Below the pieces are notes generated by a model, which was not told the DNA's origin, did not search any database, and worked only from the letters and a program-made list of their open reading frames with translations. Source: an uncultured Prochlorococcus sp. (GTDB taxonomy: Bacteria > Cyanobacteriota > Cyanobacteriia > PCC-6307 > Cyanobiaceae). Taken from it: a DNA stretch of 64,000 nucleotides. Below are positions 27,272 through 36,290 of this stretch, one piece after another. The position numbers were made by a program, and so were the translations under genes. Position 1 is the stretch's first letter; each line of letters begins with the position of its first letter. The stretch is taken from positions 1 to 64,000 of the forward strand of contig CACNQS010000002.1 of NCBI GenBank assembly GCA_902622625.1. The letters are read 5' to 3'.

Positions 27272-29443
27272 ATGACTTTAAATCATCTGGTACTAATTGG
27301 AGGAGGACACACAAATGTTCTTTTATTGAACAAATGGTTTATGTGTCCGAAATTAATGCCAGAAATTCCTGTTTCAATTATATCTAGAGATTCTCATTTG
27401 GTTTATTCGGCGATATTCCCATCGGTGCTTTCAAAATCAATCACTTTAGAAGAGAGTTTAATTGATATAAAATCTTTAGCAACAAATGCAAAAGTATCTT
27501 TTATAGAAGAAGAAGTAAAGGATATTGATTTCAATTTAAGGGAAATTGTTTTAAGTAATAGACCTTCAGTTAATTATTCGAAGTTAGTGCTTAATTATGG
27601 AAGTCAAACAATCATTCCAAAAGAATTTGAGTCATTAGTTAAAAATCGAAATGCTTTCTCAATTAAACCTTTTTTAAGGGCGTATGACTCAATACAAAAA
27701 GAGGACATTCTTGATTCAGTTAATGAACTTCCATTTGTAATTGTTGGGAGTGGCCTTGCTGCAATTGAAGTATCGTATGCTTTGAGAAAAAGATGGAGAG
27801 ATAGACCTTTAAAACTATTATGTGATTCAAGAAAAATAAATAATACAATTCTAAAAAGTTTATGGAATTCTAATATTGATTTAGTTGAAAACCTCAATTT
27901 CGAGTATGGAAAGATTCTTTTATGTACTGGAAATACATCTCCTTCATGGGCACAAAAAAAATTATTAGATTCGGATTCTCATGGCAGAATAATTACAAAT
28001 CAGAATTTGATGTTGAAAAGTTTTTCTGGAATTTTCGCTGCGGGTGATTGCGCAGTTGTAGATTCAGCAAGAAGACCAGCATCGGGAGTTTTTGCAGTAA
28101 AAGTTGTAAATACATTAGTCCAAAATCTAAAAAAGGATGTTGAAGGGGGATCATTAAGAAAGTGGTTTCCTCAAAGGATCGGATTGCAAATAGTTAATAC
28201 ATTTCCTCACCATCGTTCAAAGGCTTTCGCTATTTATCGCAATTTTGTTTTTGGTCCTTCTTTTCTTTTTTGGATTTTAAAACAAAAAATTGATCTGAAA
28301 TTTATAAACAAATTTAGATTAAAAAGGCAAATTATGAAAAGTAGTGAAAAAAATATTTCATTGAATGATTGCAGGGGATGTGCAGCTAAAATTCCACAGT
28401 TTGTTTTGAATAAATCATTAATAAAATCTAATTTAGATTCTTTTGCCTCATCCCCTGAAGATTCAGTGGAGATATATCAAAATGGTGAAGATATTATCTT
28501 GCAAAGTGTAGATGGATTTCCTGCTTTGGTAAGTGATCCTTGGCTTAATGCGAAAATTACTACTTTGCATGCTTGCTCAGATTTGTGGGCATGCGGAGCA
28601 AAACTTTCATCCGCCCAGGCTTTAATTTCATTACCCAAAGTTGAAAGGGAATTTCAGAGTTACCTCTTTTCTCAATCCCTTCAAGGTATTAAATCAACAG
28701 TTGAGGATCATGGAGGTGAATTACTTGGAGGACATACTTTCGAGGCAAGAAGTTTAGTAAACAAACCTTATTCATTGGGAATAGATATTTCTTTAACTGT
28801 CCAAGGTATCTTAAAAAATGGCGCAAAACCATGGCTCAAATCTGGAATGAATGATGGAGATATTCTTATGATGTCTAGACCTCTCGGCGTTGGGATTTAC
28901 TTTGCCGCTCAAATGCAAAATATTAGTATGCTAGAAAGTTCCTCAGAAATAATGAATAATTTATTAAGGAGTCAGCAATGTTTGATTGATGAAATTTACC
29001 TTTTTCAAGATCAATTTAAAGAACCTTTAGTCAATGCTGCCACTGACATTACTGGATATGGATTTATTGGACATCTTAAAGAGATGATTGAATCAACTAA
29101 TTTATATAGGGAAAGAAATAATCTAAAGCCTCTAAAGGTTTTATTAGATTTATTTGCATTTAAAGCCTATCCTGGAGTATTTGATTTAATAAGAAAAGAT
29201 GTTAAAAGTACTTTCCTTGAATCTAATAAAGAAATTTTTGACAAAATTTATAAATTAAATAAGCAAAAAAGAATAATTAATTTTTTAAACGAAAATTCAA
29301 TAGATCAAGAGACTTTTAAAGAGAGAATATCATTACTATTAGATCCTCAAACATGTGGCCCCTTGTTGATTAGTTGCAATCGTATATATGAAAATGTTCT
29401 AAAGGATAAATGGTACAAGGTTGGAGAAGTTGTAAAAATGTAA
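27272..29443 (+). CDS. selD: Fusion: pyridine nucleotide-disulfide oxidoreductase (NDH-2-like) and selenide, water dikinase
   Basis: A 723-residue two-domain protein. Residues 1 to about 360 form a FAD/NAD(P)-binding oxidoreductase (HLVLIGGGHTNVLLLNKW, PFVIVGSGLAAIEVSYAL, GIFAAGDCAVVD). From about 365 it is selenophosphate synthetase: NDCRGCAAKIPQFVLNK with Cys370 and Lys373 in the place of the E. coli catalytic Cys17 and Lys20, then FPALVSDPWLNAKITTLHAC, GELLGGHTFEARS and NAATDITGYGFIGHLKEMI, ending with LDPQTCGPLLIS. The catalytic position is Cys, not selenocysteine. Such fusions are known in cyanobacteria and a few eukaryotes. Whether Se is actually used here is open, as no selenium user is visible nearby. 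Confidence 0.93.
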   Translation: MTLNHLVLIGGGHTNVLLLNKWFMCPKLMPEIPVSIISRDSHLVYSAIFPSVLSKSITLEESLIDIKSLATNAKVSFIEEEVKDIDFNLREIVLSNRPSVNYSKLVLNYGSQTIIPKEFESLVKNRNAFSIKPFLRAYDSIQKEDILDSVNELPFVIVGSGLAAIEVSYALRKRWRDRPLKLLCDSRKINNTILKSLWNSNIDLVENLNFEYGKILLCTGNTSPSWAQKKLLDSDSHGRIITNQNLMLKSFSGIFAAGDCAVVDSARRPASGVFAVKVVNTLVQNLKKDVEGGSLRKWFPQRIGLQIVNTFPHHRSKAFAIYRNFVFGPSFLFWILKQKIDLKFINKFRLKRQIMKSSEKNISLNDCRGCAAKIPQFVLNKSLIKSNLDSFASSPEDSVEIYQNGEDIILQSVDGFPALVSDPWLNAKITTLHACSDLWACGAKLSSAQALISLPKVEREFQSYLFSQSLQGIKSTVEDHGGELLGGHTFEARSLVNKPYSLGIDISLTVQGILKNGAKPWLKSGMNDGDILMMSRPLGVGIYFAAQMQNISMLESSSEIMNNLLRSQQCLIDEIYLFQDQFKEPLVNAATDITGYGFIGHLKEMIESTNLYRERNNLKPLKVLLDLFAFKAYPGVFDLIRKDVKSTFLESNKEIFDKIYKLNKQKRIINFLNENSIDQETFKERISLLLDPQTCGPLLISCNRIYENVLKDKWYKVGEVVKM

Positions 29444-30691
29444 TTAATTTCTATTTAATTTGTCAATTTCTAAATATCTTAATCTTTTGATTTCCTTTCC
29501 CATCTCCTTACCTGGATTCCATCCTTCTTTTTTTAATGTTTCTCCATCTTTTTTTGATTTTATGAATTTGTAAATAAATAACCACTTAAAAAATTTACGC
29601 CAGTATGGTCCTCCATCACAAATTAATAATTTGACTGTCTCATCATTAAGGTTTCTGTCCTCAATAAATTTTGTCCAACTTGATGGAGAAAAATGATTAA
29701 AATTTTTTTGGTTTGTATTTAATATCTTTTTGATATTTAAATAATCTTCTAATATTTTTATCTCACTATTATTTACCAAAAATCTTTGACATGCTTTTTC
29801 TAAATCTTCTGAATCTTTTAATAAGTAAAGCATATGATTTCCCTTTAACTTCTTAATCCAATTTAGTCCTCTTAAAAACCTTTTATCGACTTTAATGTTT
29901 TCATTTAAGATTGAGATAATTTCCCATTTATGAATTATCGAAATTACATTTGTCAAATTATCATGTTTGCAAATTTCAGCTAGTTCCATCCTTATTCGTA
30001 TGCCTAGTGCAGGAGGGTAAATCATTTTCTGATGAGTATCTGAACTTTTCCATGGCCATTTTCTAACTGTTTCTTGAGATTGTTTGAGGGAATTATTTGA
30101 AATATTGAAATCTAACCTTGAAGCATATTTTGCACATCTAATTAGTCTACTTGGATCATCTGAAATACTATTATTGTGTAGTAAGTTCAATCTTTTACTT
30201 TTTATATCAGAAATTCCTCCATAAAGATCATAGATTTTCCCTGTAGACACCTCAAAGGCTATTGAATTTATACTGAAATCTCTCCTCTTAAGATCCTCCT
30301 CAATAGTACTTTTATTTACTTTGGGATTTAGGCCTGGAGCATAATAAATTTCTTTTCTTGCAGAAGCAATATCAATTTTATAGTCATTAATATTTATTTC
30401 TACAGTATTGTATAAATTAAATTCCTTGATTAAACATAAATCTACATTTACAATATTTTTTTTTATAAATTTTGCAAGAGCAATAGAGGATCCTTCAATA
30501 ACAAGATCAATATCTACAGGTTTAGAAAACGATTTTTTGTGGAATTTACTAATTAATAAATCTCTTAAATAACCGCCAACAAAAGCTACTTTAGTATCGT
30601 CATTAGAATCTATATATTTAGCAATTAGGTTATATAGATTAAATGGAGTTTTGATTAATTCCCCTTGGATGTAATCAGAGATATCGTTCAT
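29444..30691 (-). CDS. cca: CCA tRNA nucleotidyltransferase / poly(A) polymerase family
   Basis: Adds the CCA end to tRNAs; all tRNAs seen in this window lack encoded CCA, consistent with need for this enzyme. The 415-residue class II nucleotidyltransferase has VAFVGGYLRDLLISKFH and VDIDLVIEGS (catalytic carboxylates), then EEDLKRRDFSINSIAFEV, IYDLYGGISDIKSKRL and DPSRLIRCAKYASRL, the standard head-domain motifs. Starts at ATG 30691, 5 bases after the helicase stop on the same strand; convergent with selD, stops abutting. Confidence 0.94.
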   Translation of the reverse strand: MNDISDYIQGELIKTPFNLYNLIAKYIDSNDDTKVAFVGGYLRDLLISKFHKKSFSKPVDIDLVIEGSSIALAKFIKKNIVNVDLCLIKEFNLYNTVEININDYKIDIASARKEIYYAPGLNPKVNKSTIEEDLKRRDFSINSIAFEVSTGKIYDLYGGISDIKSKRLNLLHNNSISDDPSRLIRCAKYASRLDFNISNNSLKQSQETVRKWPWKSSDTHQKMIYPPALGIRIRMELAEICKHDNLTNVISIIHKWEIISILNENIKVDKRFLRGLNWIKKLKGNHMLYLLKDSEDLEKACQRFLVNNSEIKILEDYLNIKKILNTNQKNFNHFSPSSWTKFIEDRNLNDETVKLLICDGGPYWRKFFKWLFIYKFIKSKKDGETLKKEGWNPGKEMGKEIKRLRYLEIDKLNRN

Positions 30692-30696
30692 AAGTT

Positions 30697-33105
30697 TTAA
30701 CTTACGTAACGTATTGGAGCTAATCTGGGATCTAGAATTTTACTTCCTTTATCACCAAATTTTACTGCTAAAGATATTTTTTCCCCACTCCCAAAAATAT
30801 GTATGATTTCACCTTTCCCAAACTTTGAGTGAATTAGCTTATCTCCAACTATCCAGCTTTTCCCTTTACTGGGTCCTGAATATAATTTCCTTACTGCATT
30901 TATTGGTTTGTTAGCAAATTCATTTGAATTGTTTCGATCAACTCTAGTTAAACGATCAAGATGCCAATCTCTTCTAATTGAAGCTCCTCCAGTTTGTGGT
31001 AATTCGCCATCCATTAAATCTTCAGGTATTTCTGAAAGAAATATTGAAGGAATTGTTGCTTCACGCATTCCACCCCATAATCTTCTTTCTCTGGCATGAC
31101 TTAAGAAAACTCTTTCTTTAGCTCTAGTAATACCTACATAGCATAATCTTCTTTCCTCTTCAAGAAGTGAGGGTGTATCTATTGATCTATGGCTAGGGAA
31201 GAGGCCTTGTTCTAGCCCAGTGATAAAAACATTTTGAAATTCTAAACCTTTACTATTATGCAGAGTCATGAGAGTTACAGAGTTTGGATTATTTTTCTTC
31301 GTATCATTATCAGTTGTTAACGCTGCTGTAGAAAGAAATCCCTCTACATCTCCACTTTCTGTTTCTTCTTCATATTGGGTAGCTGCATTAATTAGTTCTT
31401 GTAAGTTGTTTCTTCTATCTTCAGATTCTTCAGTCCCACTAGAGAGCAAGTCACTTAAATACCCACTTTTTTCTAAAATTAGTTGTAATAGTTGAGCAGG
31501 TCCTGAATTTTCAAGATAACAAAGTAGATCATTCATAACTTCAGTAAATTTATTAATTCCTTTTGATGATCGGCCTATTGTTTCTTCAAGACTTTGTTTA
31601 TCATTAAGAACTTCCCATAATGGGATATTTAACCTATTAGATAGTTCATTAAGTTTTTGAATAGTAGTTTTACCAATCCCTCTTCTTGGAACATTTATTA
31701 TTCGTAAAAGACTAACGTTATCTGAAGAATTAACCAGAACTTTCAAATATGCTATTGCATCTTTAATTTCTCTTCTATCATAAAAACGCAATCCTCCAAA
31801 AATTGTATAAGGAATGCGCCACCTTACTAGAGACTCTTCTAATACTCTTGACTGCGCTCTAGTTCGATATAAAATTGCAAAATTTTTCCAAATTGGGTTT
31901 TGATTATGGTTATTGAGTGATTTTATTTTATTGGTAATTGCTTCTGCCTCGGAAATTTCATCATCACAGCTGAGTAACGTTAAAAGTTCCCCTTTGTCTT
32001 TAGTAGCCTTTAAAACTTTGTCAATTCTTTCAGAGTTGTTTTCAATTAGTGAATTTGCAGCATCAAGGATATTAGAAGATGACCTATAATTTTCTTCTAA
32101 TTTAATTAGAGATGATTTTGTATCTTCGTTGATTGAAGTTTTAAAATCTTCTTGAAAACCAATTAAAATTCTGAAGTCAGCTGCTCTGAAACTATAAATA
32201 CTTTGATCAGCATCCCCAACTACAAAAATTGACCGATCCTCCCAATTGAAGAATTTTTTTGGTTCAGTATTTCCAGCCGTAATTAATTTTATAAGTTCAT
32301 ATTGTGTTCTGTTTGTATCTTGATATTCGTCAACTAAAATATGTTTAAATCTTTTGTGCCAGTAATCTCTGACTATATCATTTTGCCTCAATAAGAATAC
32401 AGGCAGAAGTAGAAGATCATCAAAGTCTAAAGAATTATTTTTTGAGAGCGAAATTCTATATCTCTTGTAGGCTTCTGCAACTGTTTTATCAAAATTATTA
32501 TCTGCTTTTTCTAAAAGATCGTTAGAAGTTAAGCATTGATTTTTCGCATTACTTATTAATCTTTTAATCTTTTTGGAATCATATCTTTTTGGGTCAAGAT
32601 TCATATCTTGACTAATAATTTCTTTTACTAATGTTTGAGAGTCCGTTTCATCGTAAATTGAAAATTGCCTTGTCCATTTTAGGCCTTCAGGATCAGTATA
32701 TTTTTCAATATCGTATCTCAGAAGTCTTGAAAATAAAGAATGGAAAGTACCGATCCAAAGGTTCTGAAGCCTCTCTTGGTGAACGTTTGTTCTTAATTGA
32801 TTTTGATCAACTTCTTTAAGAGTTGTCCAAGGCTGCCCAAATTGATTAAAAGCTAATTCTTGAGCTAGAAGAACCTCTAATCTTGCCTTCATTTCTTTTG
32901 CAGCTTTGTTAGTGAAAGTAACTGCGAGAATGTTATAGGGATCTATAGAGTTACCCTCAATAAGGTTTGCAATTCTGTGAGTAAGAGCCTTAGTTTTTCC
33001 GCTACCTGCACCTGCTACAACTAATAGTGGTCCATAAACATGTTTTACTGCTTGAAGTTGTTGATTGTTTAGGGACTTAAAAAGGAAATTGTTGGATTCA
33101 GACAC
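30697..33105 (-). CDS. UvrD/PcrA/Rep-type superfamily I DNA helicase
   Basis: A 3'-5' helicase for repair and replication. The 802-residue protein has Q-motif NNQQLQAVKHVYGPLLVVAG, Walker A AGAGSGKTKALTHRIA, NILAVTFTNKAAKEMKAR, motif II DEYQDTNRTQYELI, VVGDADQSIYSFRAAD, LEENYRSSSNILDAANSLI, VTLMTLHNSKGLEFQNVFI and CYVGITRAKERVFL, in the right order. The C-terminal part (GDKLIHSKFGKGEIIHIFG) is the Tudor-like extension of PcrA. Starts at ATG 33105; cca lies 5 bases downstream, a 68-residue ORF 22 bases upstream. Confidence 0.96.
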   Translation of the reverse strand: MSESNNFLFKSLNNQQLQAVKHVYGPLLVVAGAGSGKTKALTHRIANLIEGNSIDPYNILAVTFTNKAAKEMKARLEVLLAQELAFNQFGQPWTTLKEVDQNQLRTNVHQERLQNLWIGTFHSLFSRLLRYDIEKYTDPEGLKWTRQFSIYDETDSQTLVKEIISQDMNLDPKRYDSKKIKRLISNAKNQCLTSNDLLEKADNNFDKTVAEAYKRYRISLSKNNSLDFDDLLLLPVFLLRQNDIVRDYWHKRFKHILVDEYQDTNRTQYELIKLITAGNTEPKKFFNWEDRSIFVVGDADQSIYSFRAADFRILIGFQEDFKTSINEDTKSSLIKLEENYRSSSNILDAANSLIENNSERIDKVLKATKDKGELLTLLSCDDEISEAEAITNKIKSLNNHNQNPIWKNFAILYRTRAQSRVLEESLVRWRIPYTIFGGLRFYDRREIKDAIAYLKVLVNSSDNVSLLRIINVPRRGIGKTTIQKLNELSNRLNIPLWEVLNDKQSLEETIGRSSKGINKFTEVMNDLLCYLENSGPAQLLQLILEKSGYLSDLLSSGTEESEDRRNNLQELINAATQYEEETESGDVEGFLSTAALTTDNDTKKNNPNSVTLMTLHNSKGLEFQNVFITGLEQGLFPSHRSIDTPSLLEEERRLCYVGITRAKERVFLSHARERRLWGGMREATIPSIFLSEIPEDLMDGELPQTGGASIRRDWHLDRLTRVDRNNSNEFANKPINAVRKLYSGPSKGKSWIVGDKLIHSKFGKGEIIHIFGSGEKISLAVKFGDKGSKILDPRLAPIRYVS

Positions 33106-33127
33106 TTTTGGAGGGATTTTTCAAAAA

Positions 33128-33334
33128 TCAGACTTTACTATGAGATTCAGATTCCGTTTCTAGATCTTCTAACGCCTTTTTTAAATTTATAAGTTCATTA
33201 TTGTTATCAATTATTTCTTCAAATTTATTTTGAGGCATCTTTAATTTCATACTTCTTTCTAGAATTTCTTTTTCCAATCTCTTTTTATATGAGGAAATAA
33301 GTTTCTTTGATAATTTTAAATCTTTTTGATCCAA
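33128..33334 (-). CDS. Small conserved-type hypothetical protein, helical
   Basis: I do not recognise this 68-residue protein. It is Lys/Glu-rich and predicted fully helical (KLISSYKKRLEKEILERSMK, then NNELINLKKALEDLETESES), likely a coiled coil. The frame is good and it sits 22 bases upstream of the helicase, same strand, in an operon-like position. Starts at TTG 33334 (reading DQKDLKLSKK). No function is proposed. Confidence 0.65.
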   Translation of the reverse strand: MDQKDLKLSKKLISSYKKRLEKEILERSMKLKMPQNKFEEIIDNNNELINLKKALEDLETESESHSKV

Positions 33335-33511
33335 AACTTTATTAAAAATGTAATTTCATATTAGCGGAAAAAATTTTTTATTTGAATTATTTCAACTATT
33401 ACTTTGGCATGAAGTTATTAATTAAGAAGCGTTGCGTTAATTTTTAAATTGTATTATTTCTACTGGCTTTGTATTAGTCTTAAAATCGATCTTTAAATTT
33501 TTACTTCAAGA

Positions 33512-34024
33512 ATGTCAGTTTCAAAGGAAAATCAACTATTGTCCGCTGATAAGAAATTAAATGATTTAAGCAATATAAAAGAGTTTATTAACAGTGCAAA
33601 CTCAAGATTAGATGCAATAACTTCAATAACAAGTAATTCTCATGCAATTGCAGCAGACGCTGTAACAGCAATGATTTGTGAAAATCAAGATTCAGTTAAT
33701 TCAAAAATATCTTTAAATACAACTAACAAGATGTCCGTTTGTTTAAGAGATGGAGAAATAATCCTAAGGATTGTTGCTTATCTTTTAATTTCTAATGACG
33801 AATCAGTTTTAGAAAAAAGTTGTTTAAAGGATCTTAAAAATACTTATCTTGCTCTTGGGGTACCTTTAAGAAATGCAAGAAGGGTTATTGAATTAATGCG
33901 AGATGCAACAATCTCTGATTTAAATTCAACAGTTAATAATATGCAAGGAAACAAAGGCTTTCTTTCTGAATTAGTATCTGAAACAAAGTTTCAATTTGAA
34001 AGGATAATTAATCTTTTAAACTAG
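33512..34024 (+). CDS. cpeB: Phycoerythrin beta chain (degenerate class III type)
   Basis: Beta subunit of the residual phycoerythrin of high-light Prochlorococcus. The 170-residue globin-like fold matches CpeB ([51 protein letters not shown]). Counting residues: Cys56 corresponds to the canonical Cys50 and Cys77 to the central Cys82, both kept; the Cys61 partner is gone (region reads [11 protein letters not shown]) and the C-terminal Cys158/165 position is GNKGFL, also gone. So at most one normal thioether bilin plus a half-site remain. No cpeA is adjacent. cpeS lies convergent immediately downstream (17-base overlap). No leader for phycobilisome assembly is seen. Confidence 0.94.
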   Translation: MSVSKENQLLSADKKLNDLSNIKEFINSANSRLDAITSITSNSHAIAADAVTAMICENQDSVNSKISLNTTNKMSVCLRDGEIILRIVAYLLISNDESVLEKSCLKDLKNTYLALGVPLRNARRVIELMRDATISDLNSTVNNMQGNKGFLSELVSETKFQFERIINLLN

Positions 34025-34559
34025 CTAAATTCCTTATCTCTGAAGTATGTGACGTCTGTATTACTGAGTTATTTTCCAGATTTCTAATAGTAGAAAATCT
34101 AGATCTTATGTGAGAGGATAAAAAGGAAATTCTTTCTTCAGAAACTGTTGATTTGTAAAAAGTTTTAATGTGTAAATTATTTTGTTCATCAACGAAATAA
34201 TTTGATGATGAAATAAAAGATTCTGCATAACCTTTATTTCGTAAAACAATTCCTGAATTTTCATCCTTGGGTAAAAATATCAAAATTGTTTCATCTCCCG
34301 CACTCATTGCTTCATCTTCCCAATCACTAATAGCTCGCCATTTTATAGAAATGGCTATGCTCTCTCGGTTTAAATTTAATTTATAATTTTTAAAAATTTC
34401 AACTACTTTTTTATTTTTTGAGTTGATATTTTTTATATATATTTTACTAGTTGAGTTTTCAAATTCCTGAAAAGCTAAAGTATGAGTGCTTCTTATAGAT
34501 TTCCACTCTCCTATACTTTTATCGATAAATTGATTAATTGTTGTTAGATTCTTCGTCAA
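34008..34559 (-). CDS. cpeS: CpeS/CpcS-family phycobiliprotein lyase
   Basis: Lipocalin-fold lyase that attaches bilin to the central cysteine of phycobiliprotein beta chains. The 183-residue product has [20 protein letters not shown] and the later [20 protein letters not shown], both family signatures. The start is TTG 34559, inside the end of an upstream 59-residue ORF on the same strand (26-base overlap), so translation is probably coupled. Convergent with cpeB by 17 bases. Pairing with CpeB's remaining Cys77 is the expected job. Confidence 0.92.
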   Translation of the reverse strand: MTKNLTTINQFIDKSIGEWKSIRSTHTLAFQEFENSTSKIYIKNINSKNKKVVEIFKNYKLNLNRESIAISIKWRAISDWEDEAMSAGDETILIFLPKDENSGIVLRNKGYAESFISSSNYFVDEQNNLHIKTFYKSTVSEERISFLSSHIRSRFSTIRNLENNSVIQTSHTSEIRNLASLKD

Positions 34560-34713
34560 GTTTATCTTCTGCGGAATGATTTTCTGCTTTTTGAATCATT
34601 CTTACCATTGAGTCCACCATTAATCTCTTTGCAGAAGTTACTTTTAATCCAGAAGGGGTGGTTGATATTTGTTCTCCAGGGCGATCATATGAAGTTGGTC
34701 TAAATGAAGTCAT
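34534..34713 (-). CDS. Small hypothetical protein upstream of and overlapping cpeS
   Basis: 59-residue ORF from ATG 34713, beginning [20 protein letters not shown], with a predicted helix [20 protein letters not shown] and an acidic, Asn-rich end. The last 26 bases overlap the cpeS start in another frame. I do not recognise it. Its position suggests translational coupling with cpeS and a link to the phycoerythrin remnant, but that is inference from location only. Confidence 0.7.
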   Translation of the reverse strand: MTSFRPTSYDRPGEQISTTPSGLKVTSAKRLMVDSMVRMIQKAENHSAEDKLDEESNNN

Positions 34714-34830
34714 CTAATAACTTGAAAAAATTAATCGATTCCTATTCTTGCATGAATTCTTATTTATAAAGTTGTTGTTTGCAAAAATGTCATATCTCTC
34801 TTCTTTGATTACTGATTTTTTAAATGTTCT

Positions 34831-35466
34831 TTATTTAGGCATTTTCTTTTTTGCTAAGCCTGAAATAGTCGCTAAAGCAAACATCCCCAATAGAGCAATT
34901 CCTAAAAATAATCCTGCTCCCTGACTTACACCAGCTCCTACAGCTACTAGTATGGAATCACTAATTAGAAGACTTATTAATAATGCTGGAGTGAATATTT
35001 TCCAGCGTGTTCCTCCAATACCAATTGCGTAGCTTAGAAAATCAAAAAGACCAGTCATTAGTAAACCAGTCATAAGAAAGAAATTTTCTTCTAGTTGGTT
35101 CTGATTAAAACTTTCAATCTTTTTCATTGCTTTCGGGCCTACTAAATTACGTACAGGAACCCGACCATAATTTCTTGCAATAAAGAAGGCAGCTTGGCAA
35201 AAAACGATATCAGAAAAGATTATTGTCATGTAACCTTTTTGAAATCCTAATAATGAGCCTGCTAGCAGAGAATAAGCTGAACTTGGAAGAGCTGGTAATA
35301 TAATACTTACTCCTCTTAGTATGAAAATTCCAAAAGGAGCCCAAATCCCCATACTTTCTATCTTGTTTCTGAGTGGTTCAATCCCATAATTTTGGATTAA
35401 ATAAATCAATACAACAAATATTGCGATGAAGAAAACTACTGAGATGAATTTCTGTATTTTATTCAT
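34831..35466 (-). CDS. TVP38/TMEM64 (DedA-like) membrane protein
   Basis: A 211-residue inner-membrane protein with five or six hydrophobic segments (ISVVFFIAIFVVLIYLIQNY, APFGIFILRGVSIILPALPS, SAYSLLAGSLLGFQKGYMTI, LFLGIALLGMFALATISGL). The SNARE-associated family signature is the GSLLGFQKGYM/FFIARNYGR region. Family members act in membrane lipid handling or stress but the substrate is unsettled. Starts at ATG 35466. Confidence 0.88.
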   Translation of the reverse strand: MNKIQKFISVVFFIAIFVVLIYLIQNYGIEPLRNKIESMGIWAPFGIFILRGVSIILPALPSSAYSLLAGSLLGFQKGYMTIIFSDIVFCQAAFFIARNYGRVPVRNLVGPKAMKKIESFNQNQLEENFFLMTGLLMTGLFDFLSYAIGIGGTRWKIFTPALLISLLISDSILVAVGAGVSQGAGLFLGIALLGMFALATISGLAKKKMPK

Positions 35467-35612
35467 TATTTTCTAGTAAATTTATTGAAAATAAATTCTT
35501 AATTTAATATTCGATTGTATCTATAATAGAAATACTAATCAATAAAAATTTTTACAAATTTTTAATCTTATATTTACTTCAGATAAAAGATTTTTGTATT
35601 TTTAAAGTATTC

Positions 35613-36032
35613 ATGGTTAATTCTAAGAATAAAGTTAGTTCAAATTTTATTAGAAATTGCATTGGTTTAGTCCTTGCGATAATACTTCCAATGTGTTTAT
35701 CAATAACACAATCAAATGCTTTGCCTCATGAATGGGTTGGAGTCCCTAAAAGTGAATATGGAGAACAGTTATGGGATAGACGAAGTATTAAAAGGAATGA
35801 GGATGGCTCTGTGAGAGTATTGAGTAAATTTATTCCCAAAACCAAAAGTGAAATTACTAATGATATTCTCTACACAATGGATATAAATTGTTTTGAAAAA
35901 TCATTTAGAGATGTTGATGTCTCAATAGATGAAGTAAATAGTAATTTCAATGATTTAGCTGATTGGCAAGATCCAAATGGAGATACCCTGATTTTGGGTG
36001 TTATAGGTCAAGTCTGCAGAGTCGAAAACTAA
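35613..36032 (+). CDS. Exported conserved-type hypothetical protein
   Basis: I do not recognise a function. The 139-residue product has an N-terminal signal peptide (NCIGLVLAIILPMCLSITQS, cleavage likely after SNA) and a mature domain of about 105 residues starting LPHEWVGVPKSEYGEQLWDR, with two cysteines (NCFEKSF and the terminal GQVCRVEN) that could form a disulfide. This is consistent with a small periplasmic or lumenal protein. Begins at ATG 35613; flanked by a bidirectional hairpin and tRNA-Phe downstream. Confidence 0.8.
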   Translation: MVNSKNKVSSNFIRNCIGLVLAIILPMCLSITQSNALPHEWVGVPKSEYGEQLWDRRSIKRNEDGSVRVLSKFIPKTKSEITNDILYTMDINCFEKSFRDVDVSIDEVNSNFNDLADWQDPNGDTLILGVIGQVCRVEN

Positions 36033-36096
36033 AAATTTTCAATTATAAAAAATAAAATCACAAAATAATAACAAGTTGCCCATGTATTGAAAGTAC

Positions 36097-36121
36097 AAAA
36101 CCCCGTCTAAGACAGGGTTTT
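36097..36121. terminator. Bidirectional intrinsic terminator next to tRNA-Phe
   Basis: AAAACCC...GGGTTTT stem extended by GTCT/AGAC around a tiny loop, just downstream of the 35613-36032 gene on the plus strand and of tRNA-Phe on the minus strand. T-runs on both sides are only four long, so efficiency is probably moderate. Confidence 0.7.
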
Positions 36122-36126
36122 AAAGG

Positions 36127-36199
36127 TGCCAGGACCCAGATTTGAACTGGGGACACGGCGATTTTCAGTCGCCTGCTCTACCAACTGAGCTATCCCGGC
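36127..36199 (-). tRNA. tRNA-Phe (GAA)
   Basis: Reverse strand cloverleaf: acceptor GCCGGGA/TCCTGGC (one G-U pair), D-arm TAGCTCAGTTGGTAGAGCA, anticodon loop CTGAAAA giving GAA, T-arm CCCCAG TTCAAAT CTGGG, discriminator A, no encoded CCA. Confidence 0.97.
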
Positions 36200-36290
36200 T
36201 CTAACCTATATACTTTAAATTAAGATGTGTAGTTTGTGAAACCCTTTTAGTTAAAAATTTTATATCTTCATCAAATATCTAAAAAAAATT

